Positions 8,901 through 13,054 of a DNA stretch of 13,054 nt are shown here, piece by piece (within the stretch, counting starts at the first letter, position 1; each line of letters begins with the position of its first letter). The DNA comes from Chrysochromulina tobinii. Taxonomy: Eukaryota > Haptophyta > Prymnesiales > Chrysochromulinaceae. A model generated the notes under the pieces. That model searched no databases, had not been told where the DNA came from, and saw only the letters and a program-made list of their open reading frames with translations. The position numbers were made by a program, and so were the translations under genes. The stretch spans positions 1 through 13,054 of the forward strand of contig JWZX01002309.1 in the NCBI GenBank assembly GCA_001275005.1, given 5' to 3'.

Positions 8901-9588
8901 CGTCGACCTCGGCCACTAGCGCCACGTTGTTTGCGTCCTGGCGCTCAATGAGCTCCGCGATGAAGAACTCGCCGTAGCGCTCCGTGAGCACCTCGGACTG
9001 TGCATTGAAGACGGGCACGAGGTCGTCGTGGTCCTCCACGCGCGCCGGCCGAATGAGCAGATCGGGAAGGTACAGCCCGCGCTGGCACGCATGGACTCGC
9101 AGCTTCGTCGCGTCCGGCTGCAGGCACTGCAGCGGCTCGAAGGTATCGCGCACGGGCGCGAAGGGACGCACGTCCTCAGGCAGCGCGAACAGGATCGCGT
9201 CGGCGTCCGAGAGCGTGGTGAACGCGGTGCGCAGGATCGACTCAGCCACCTCATTCTGGCAGAGAGGGTCGGCGACGAGGAAGGCGAGCCACGCGGCCGT
9301 GGCCGAGGTGTACTCGGGGTGGCCAAAGTTGTCGTGCAGCCACTTAGGCCACGCGGCCGCATCGACGCTCGGCTGCAGCGCCGGGTAGTCGTAGAAAGCA
9401 GCATAGCCCACCACGTTGCCATTCTCATCGACGGCCGTGATGCCGAGCGTGGCTGTCTCGATCATCGTCGTGACCTCAAAGGCTCCGAAGCGCTTGTGCG
9501 CGAGCGCCGCGTCATCGACGAGCTTCTCGATCGACGGGCAGTCGTCGAACTCGGCGCGGCGCACGAAGACACCGCCGGGCGTGGCCAT
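5995..9588 (-). CDS. CFAP61: Cilia- and flagella-associated protein 61 (radial spoke base, CSC complex)
   Basis: The gene encodes 1197 residues, close to the usual size of about 1200, and is complete without introns. CFAP61 belongs to the calmodulin- and spoke-associated complex (with CFAP91 and CFAP251) at the base of radial spoke 3 in the axoneme, where it helps regulate dynein-driven beating. Residues about 8-260 match the N-terminal CFAP61 domain with acetyltransferase-like character (VFVRRAEFDDCPSIEKLVDD). Residues about 265-345 are an Ala/Lys/Glu-rich helical insert. A pyridine nucleotide-disulfide oxidoreductase-like part follows: IVVVGASDTALALLE (Gly647), YDYLVLA, a second Rossmann-like VYGASLDAY (Gly799), and TNDAAVYAGGV (Asp930), the usual FAD-contact position. 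Glycines of the classic GxGxxG are replaced, so redox activity is doubtful. The start is ATG 9588; the frame extends to a TTG at 9597, which is not a likely eukaryotic start. It shares a divergent promoter with the gene at 9840. Confidence 0.93.
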   Translation of the reverse strand: MATPGGVFVRRAEFDDCPSIEKLVDDAALAHKRFGAFEVTTMIETATLGITAVDENGNVVGYAAFYDYPALQPSVDAAAWPKWLHDNFGHPEYTSATAAWLAFLVADPLCQNEVAESILRTAFTTLSDADAILFALPEDVRPFAPVRDTFEPLQCLQPDATKLRVHACQRGLYLPDLLIRPARVEDHDDLVPVFNAQSEVLTERYGEFFIAELIERQDANNVALVAEVDGHAIGLLALSSEIDVKLLKTTFDLEPFAELEREDESAAKAAKAAAQAAAAKRKAELTGKAEALAAAAAAAAEAAEKAAEEAAKSADGADEDNDFGAGAAKAQAKKAAAMLAEAAAIDPENVEVPKGLAPPKLPNAFCISVFCMDESFESRSTDFLHAAFSAFPEREYAVLTLPHTTPEFSLVNAFTQAEPLPSSSFGHVLYLFHRDALGGPRSLTVRPATVLDAKAVGGLLGDLHGKDALKAAFDAATGKPTPGVTRTKAAYVAECVGATVGVVLLDDGVDVAQLRTHYALEDFILFSEHRADAHSMLLGLVLNPIFMQCQRYVLREVFRQHKKSCVYLQLAKGHAVVPTVLPEFVQAKPRRQVSTSPDLIAELNKQRAQLALPLRPSKPADGSIYFLTRKLLSEPKIINNSRIVVVGASDTALALLEALICVPYLYFSYLYLVAPMAHDRLHTPRGERTDGAPASFFARTSTYTREELTSLGLGSRVRVVDANPVDIDRQAKAIVLPDGSILPYDYLVLAPEFGDQSLVQLGAESASVRGAFSLFDERATSALMDYMFNERPEKTYVYGASLDAYASVHALIVRGVPARSIVLVTAPLSADEEIFANPKVRQKVESQLESMGVQLVHNMRVVGLSADEGGLLTAVMLEAEGGGATVSQPCTMLVCAGAKEIERSTFEAINGNSLVYDGRLVVDAKFCTNDAAVYAGGVIAKFSRRYRSKLSLGTVSARECGAKLAQALLPVLDPLSANAGGADAPVPSFAKPLVTTAVLPGGLYYAAVSHPTPGCDTYLKARAHPSFGRELVTDDTPRSYCSVRLDKHNVVRAFTYLGKEPIEAIHWASLIGLPEAALNNLAPRFDEGIVPDLPAFLRQNWTVALYHDRFGEFMTALRAELATDEAFINAMEVLRTSKQYETGQLAPVDFMNLLPEEKRNLVRTRLLDYVAGNQNQLDMYLVPGSAIMKSMEESKLR
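8560..8790 (-). repeat. Ala-rich low-complexity coding tract within CFAP61
   Basis: This tract encodes about 80 residues dominated by Ala with Lys and Glu (runs such as AEALAAAAAAAAEAAEKAAE), at about residues 265-345, between the N-terminal domain and the rest of the protein. It should form a long charged helix or coiled coil. The tract is built on repeated gcc and gcg codons, so it may vary in length between strains. Confidence 0.8.
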
Positions 9589-9642
9589 GCTTGACAAGAG
9601 GACTGTCGGCTTGCCTCACACAACAGTCGTAGTCTGTCAATG

Positions 9643-9662
9643 CAAGACAAGTCAAGTCAAGT
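9643..9662 (-). repeat. ACTTG pentamer array, CFAP61-proximal arm of an inverted repeat
   Basis: Four tandem pentamers, caaga followed by three caagt on the plus strand, read ACTTG x3 then TCTTG on the CFAP61 sense strand. The array ends 54 bases before the CFAP61 ATG. It pairs with 9762-9781 over 20 bp with one mismatch. It may be a binding site or a hairpin arm. Confidence 0.85.
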
Positions 9663-9734
9663 GCAGTGCATGGCAGGGGGATTTTCGGGTCTGAGGTATG
9701 GGAGGACCCTCGTCTTGATGTCTGACACTGACTA

Positions 9735-9781
9735 GACTTGTCTTTGACTAGACTTGACTTGACTTGACTTGACTTGCCTTG
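9735..9781 (+). repeat. ACTTG pentamer array, arm proximal to the 174-residue gene
   Basis: Five exact ACTTG pentamers occupy 9752-9776, followed by CCTTG. An extra gacttgtctt lies just upstream at 9735-9744. The part at 9762-9781 is the inverted copy of 9643-9662 and ends 58 bases before the ATG at 9840. It has the same orientation relative to its gene as the other arm has to CFAP61. Confidence 0.85.
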
Positions 9782-9839
9782 AGCGACTGTTTCGCAACGA
9801 GTCGCTCGCCGAACGACAGGACGAGCGCCAAACCGAGGC

Positions 9840-10364
9840 ATGCCCGAGCACCGTGCTCGCGCAGCTACTTCCTTCGACCACGCGACGCTGCCCAAGAGTG
9901 AGCAGAGGCTGGGTACCTATCTCTTTGACTCGCTCTACAACCGCAAAGATCCGAGCGGTTCACGGACGCCGCAGCACCTGAAGGTGGCGCAGCCGCACCA
10001 CCTGCTTGACGACGATGACCTCCTCTACGCCACATCGCACAGCCCGCGCACGCCGCAGTCACTGCCAGAACTGCCTCAAACGCCCGTGATCAATCTTAGC
10101 CCGATGAAGGTGTCGACCGCCTTTGAGTTCCGGCGGAAGGGCCAGTGCGCTGGCGACATCGGGTGGGGGTCAAACGTCGTCAATTCGCGCGAGACTGAGC
10201 AGTACGGGCGTGTCGAAGGGCACGCGGGTGTGTACGCCGACCTCCAGAAAAAGCACCAGTTCATGCGGCTCAGCGGCGACCCAGGTTTCATGAACCGCGC
10301 CGGCAAGGCGATCCAATTCACTGGAAGCCAGCGAAAACCTGCTTTCATCCCGGTCCGCAAATAA
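9840..10364 (+). CDS. Uncharacterised 174-residue protein, divergent partner of CFAP61
   Basis: I do not recognise this family. The frame runs from ATG 9840 to TAA 10362-10364 in one exon. The protein has no signal peptide or membrane segment. Residues about 1-85 are Pro/Ser/His/Asp-rich and probably disordered, with SPRTPQ and a DDDD run. From about 90 to 174 the composition is more like a folded or filament-binding region, with FEFRRKGQCAGDIGWGS, GVYADLQKKHQF and a basic C-terminus ending RKPAFIPVRK. The small size, the lack of an obvious enzyme motif and the shared promoter with CFAP61 would suit a small axonemal protein, such as a microtubule-associated one. That is inference from context only. 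A real gene is supported by its length, GC-rich codon use and the divergent arrangement. Confidence 0.8.
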   Translation: MPEHRARAATSFDHATLPKSEQRLGTYLFDSLYNRKDPSGSRTPQHLKVAQPHHLLDDDDLLYATSHSPRTPQSLPELPQTPVINLSPMKVSTAFEFRRKGQCAGDIGWGSNVVNSRETEQYGRVEGHAGVYADLQKKHQFMRLSGDPGFMNRAGKAIQFTGSQRKPAFIPVRK

Positions 10365-10727
10365 CTCATCGCTAAGGCCACGCGATGGGCGTGGGGTGAG
10401 TACGCGCGGCTCTTCCTCGCAGCATCACCCCGGCTCGTGGTTGCCGTGCACAGACAATCGCATCATACAGCTGGAGTGGACAGAGCGCTTTGCGGGGGGG
10501 AGTCGCGTTACAAGGTATCGCGGCGGAACCCTTGCATAACTGCGTGCCGCACGACATCACGGCCGAATCCCATGTGATCTTGTCCCAACCCAGACATTGC
10601 AAGCGCCCGCAAGTGCTAATGGGAGGGGGGGGCTCTACAATCGCATTCAAAATGGCACGACGAGCGGAGCGTCCTGGTTAAATGGAGATGCGATCTGAGA
10701 TGGAGAAATGATTGATTCCTGTCGAGC
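10365..10727. other. Intergenic region between the 174-residue gene and the EF-hand gene; no gene seen
   Basis: This stretch holds the 3' UTR of the upstream gene and the distal promoter of the EF-hand gene. Two poly-G runs occur, near 10493-10500 and 10621-10632. No AATAAA is visible. Open frames on both strands are short and have no features of a protein. Confidence 0.55.
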
Positions 10728-10734
10728 TATAAAG
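10728..10734 (+). promoter_or_regulatory. TATA box of the EF-hand gene
   Basis: A canonical tataaag occurs in otherwise GC-rich flanking sequence. Transcription would be expected to begin about 25-35 bases downstream, near 10755-10765, giving a 5' UTR of about 150 bases before ATG 10908. Confidence 0.65.
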
Positions 10735-10825
10735 GCCGCGGAGGCCTGAGCTTTTGAATTCGCGTGTTTCTGTCCAGTGTTGCTGTGCCCCACTTGTCCC
10801 TCACGTACACGTGACAGCGTGTTGC

Positions 10826-10981
10826 ATGCATCAGTTACTGGAAAAGAAAATCCAGCGAAGTAACGGCGCGGAGGCCTTGCGAAGCGAAGTTGAACAGCCG
10901 GCCGGGGATGCTGAGAAGCGATCCGATGGCGGAGCCGGAGCGACCTTCGACTGCAGCGAGCGACATGGGCGGCACTGGTGA
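10826..10981 (+). other. Upstream ORF overlapping the start of the EF-hand gene
   Basis: If transcription begins about 30 bases after the TATA box, the first ATG in the mRNA is at 10826. It opens a 51-codon frame (MHQLLEKKIQRS...) that ends at TGA 10979-10981, inside the main coding frame and in a different phase. It could damp translation, or the true transcript may start downstream of it or be spliced differently. No experimental evidence is available here. Confidence 0.35.
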
Positions 10982-13054
10982 GCAAGACTTTGGCGAGGGT
11001 ATGCTGCGAGCCGCCGAGGACCGTGATGTCGCCGACAAGGACGCCGACAACACGCTCGACTATGCCGAGTTCTGCGAGCTCGTGCGTGGACGCGAGGAGG
11101 GCGACATCCCTGACGAGGAGCTCAAGGTGCGCTTCGAGCTGCTCGACATCAACAAGACGGGTAAGATCGAGATGCACGAGTACTTGCTCTGGTCGCTCAA
11201 GGACTGCCTCGCGCGCGCATCCACACGCATCATCGTCCTCTTCAAAGCGTGGGACGAGGATAACTCCGGCCAGATCGATTCGTCCGAGTTCTACAAGGCG
11301 ATCCGATCGATCGGGATGACCGTCGAACGCGAGGACACCGATGCCGTCTTCAAGCTGCTCGACGTTGACGGCAGTGGTACCATCGACTACAAGGAGCTCA
11401 ACGAAAAGCTCCGCGCAGGTGTTGGTCACGAGCTAGCACAGCGCAACCTGAGCCGCGCACCACCCAAGCCCGACCGTAGCCGCACTGCGAAGCTGAACGC
11501 GAAGAACGTCAACATGAACTACACGACGGCGCATGTGGCTGCGCTGCCCGAGACGGTCAAGCTCGATGCTTCGAGCAGCGTCAGCTTGCAGGAGCAGCTG
11601 CGCCAGATCGTCAAGACGAACAGCGTCAAGCTCGTCGACCTGTTCGCCGATTGGGACGAGGACGGCAACGGTGGACTCGACAAGAAGGAGTTCCGGAAAG
11701 GCATCGCGGCCCTCGGGTATGACGCGCCGAACAAGGACATCGACGCGAGTGAGTACTGCCTGGCGCTGCGTGCACATACGCTCATACGGAGCTCATGCGG
11801 CGGCGGCCGCATGCCCGTGCACATGCGTATTGCATGCATCCGATCGTGCTCTGTGCACTATCTGTGCACATCCCAGCCCCGTCCGCCAGCTGGCCGCACG
11901 CGCCTAGCACGCGCCTTTTCCGGCGGCTGAGCACAGCTCTCTAACAGCTCGCGTCTCTCGCTGCTGCTCCTATGCTGCTCCCAGTCTTCGACTCGATGAA
12001 CGACGACGGCAACGGCTACATCGAATTCGCTGAGCTTAAATTGGCTCTATCCGTGGCGCGGACCGATCTACTCGCAAAGGAGGCGGAGACGACGAAGAAG
12101 AAGGAGCTTAGGAAGCAGAAGAGCAGCACCGCGGAGTTTCGCGAGGGCATGGAGAGAGCCGCCGAGGACCACGATGCGGCCGACAAGGACATTGACAACA
12201 AGCTCGACTTTGGCGAGTTCTGCGAGCTCGTGCGCGGGCGCGAGGAGGGCGACATCCCTGACGAGGAGCTCAAGGTGCGCTTCGAGCTGCTCGACGTCGA
12301 CAAGACGGGTAAGATCGAGATGCACGAGTACCTGATCTGGTCGCTCAAGGACTGCCTCGCGCGCGCGTCTACGCGGCTTGTGGTCATCTTCCAGAAGTGG
12401 GACGAGGATGGAAACGGTGCCATTGACGAGGCCGAGTTCTATCGCGCCGTCCGCGCCCTTGGCATGCCCGTCGATCGTGAGGACACCGATGCCGTCTTCA
12501 AGCTGCTCGACGCGGATGGGTCGGGCACCATCCAGTACAAGGAGCTCAACGAAAAGCTCCGCCAGGGCATCGGCTCGGAGCTAGCAAAGCGCAACCTGAG
12601 CCGCGCACCACCCAAGCCCGATCGCAGCCGCACTGCGAAGCTGAACGCCAAGAACGTCAACATGAACTACACGACGGCGCGTGTGGCTGCGCTGCCCGAG
12701 ACGGTCAAGCTTGATGCTTCGAGCGGCGTCAGCGTGCAGGAGCAGCTGCGCGAAATCCTCAAAGCGAACAGCGTCAAGCTCGTCGACCTGTTCGCCGATT
12801 GGGACGAGGACGGCAACGGCGGACTCGACAAGAAGGAGTTCCGCAAGGGCATCATAGCCATGGGGTACGACGCGCCGAACAAAGACATCGACGCGATCTT
12901 TAACTCGATGAACGAGGATGGCAACAAGTACCTCGAGATTTCCGAACTCAATAAGGCGCTGTCGAAGGCGCGGACCGATCTACTCGCAAAGGAGGCGGAG
13001 ACGACGAAGAAGAAGGAGCTTAGGAAGCAGAAGAGCAGCACCGCGGAGTTTCGC
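10908..13054 (+). CDS. Multi-EF-hand calcium-binding protein built of 304-residue units, partial at window end
   Basis: Exon 1 is 10908-11748 and exon 2 is 11985 to the edge, giving at least 637 residues. Splicing restores codon 281 (a|tc, Ile), and the join matches the unspliced equivalent in the second unit. Calcium-binding loops begin at residues 43, 80, 116, 152, 250 and 286 in unit 1, and at 347, 384, 420, 456, 554 and 590 in unit 2. Examples are DKDADNTLDYAE, DVDGSGTIDYKE and DEDGNGGLDKKE. The sixth hand starts with Asn instead of Asp, and the fourth hand of unit 2 has Gln at loop position 9. Between hands 4 and 5 is a conserved basic linker (RSRTAKLNAKNVNMNYTTA), and after hand 6 a Lys/Glu-rich helix. 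No signal peptide is visible. The role is probably a calcium sensor or buffer, with partners unknown. The start is the first in-frame ATG; 10926 and 10965 (better context) are alternatives. Confidence 0.92.
10983..13054 (+). repeat. Tandem 912 bp coding repeat (304 residues), two units and the start of a third
   Basis: Matching points lie 1148 bases apart between units 1 and 2, which is 912 plus the 236 bp intron. They lie exactly 912 apart between unit 2 and the start of unit 3. The units are roughly 10983-12130, 12131-13042 and 13043 onward. The 88 bases at 12055-12142 and 12967-13054 are identical by eye, which implies recent duplication or gene conversion. More units probably follow beyond the window. 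Confidence 0.92.
11749..11984 (+). other. Spliceosomal intron in the EF-hand gene (236 bp, phase 1)
   Basis: The donor is gcga|gtgagtactg and the acceptor is tgctgctcccag|tcttcg, preceded by a pyrimidine-rich tract. Reading through the donor gives an unrelated tail and a stop at 11928-11930, whereas splicing gives DIDAIFDSMN, matching DIDAIFNSMN at the same place in the second unit, which has no intron. Both edges are therefore fixed by internal comparison. Confidence 0.94.

Larger units (their letters stand above)
9589..9839. promoter_or_regulatory. Divergent promoter between CFAP61 and the 174-residue gene
   Basis: Two genes start 251 bases apart in opposite directions, so this interval must hold both promoters and both 5' UTRs. 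I see no TATA box and no RFX X-box of the kind used by animal ciliary genes. The clear structure is a pair of ACTTG pentamer arrays in inverted orientation. Shared use by both genes is inferred from symmetry and position. Confidence 0.75.

Noticed and set aside
7867-8919. 350-codon plus-strand frame
   Set aside because: It is antisense to CFAP61, a clearly conserved protein.
9589-9597. N-terminal extension of CFAP61 from a TTG codon
   Set aside because: TTG is not a likely start in a eukaryotic nuclear gene, and an ATG three codons later begins the conserved region.
9589-9839. RFX X-box expected upstream of ciliary genes
   Set aside because: I scanned by eye for GTNRCC with RGYAAC and found no acceptable match.
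10647-11429. 260-codon minus-strand frame
   Set aside because: It is antisense to the EF-hand exon, which has clear calcium-binding loops.
11749-11930. C-terminal tail of the EF-hand frame read without splicing
   Set aside because: It is intron sequence. Splicing restores the sixth EF-hand, matched by the second unit.

Overview
This is nuclear DNA from a GC-rich, flagellated, single-celled eukaryote. The evidence is a cilia and flagella gene (CFAP61), a GT-AG intron of 236 bp, a TATA box, a non-LTR retrotransposon, and large genes that are otherwise unbroken. The compact GC-rich style and the multi-EF-hand protein with repeated 304-residue units suggest a haptophyte-like alga, but the sequence does not prove the lineage.

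Positions 1 to about 5300 (minus strand) hold the 5' part of a LINE-type non-LTR retrotransposon. Reading codon by codon, I find one uninterrupted frame from an ATG at 4520 to the window edge. It covers 1506 codons without a stop. It encodes, in order, a gag-like N-terminus, Gly/Lys- and Arg/Gly/Ser-rich repeats, an apurinic/apyrimidinic (APE) endonuclease domain, and the first motifs of a reverse transcriptase. The catalytic part of the reverse transcriptase lies outside the window. Upstream is a leader that is poor in T on the coding strand.

Positions about 5300 to 5994 show no gene. Positions 5995 to 9588 (minus) encode full-length CFAP61, a subunit of the calmodulin- and spoke-associated complex at the base of radial spokes. 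Positions 9589 to 9839 are a divergent promoter. It carries ACTTG pentamer arrays as an inverted repeat, so each gene sees the same array about 55 bases before its start codon. Positions 9840 to 10364 (plus) encode an unrecognised 174-residue protein.

After a gap with a TATA box, positions 10908 to 13054 (plus) encode a protein with at least 12 EF-hands. It is built from a 304-residue unit that carries six EF-hands. The first unit is split by an intron that the second lacks, and a third unit begins at the window edge.

CFAP61 and its divergent partner are probably expressed together for the flagellum. The EF-hand protein may act in calcium signalling, but a link to the flagellum rests on proximity only.
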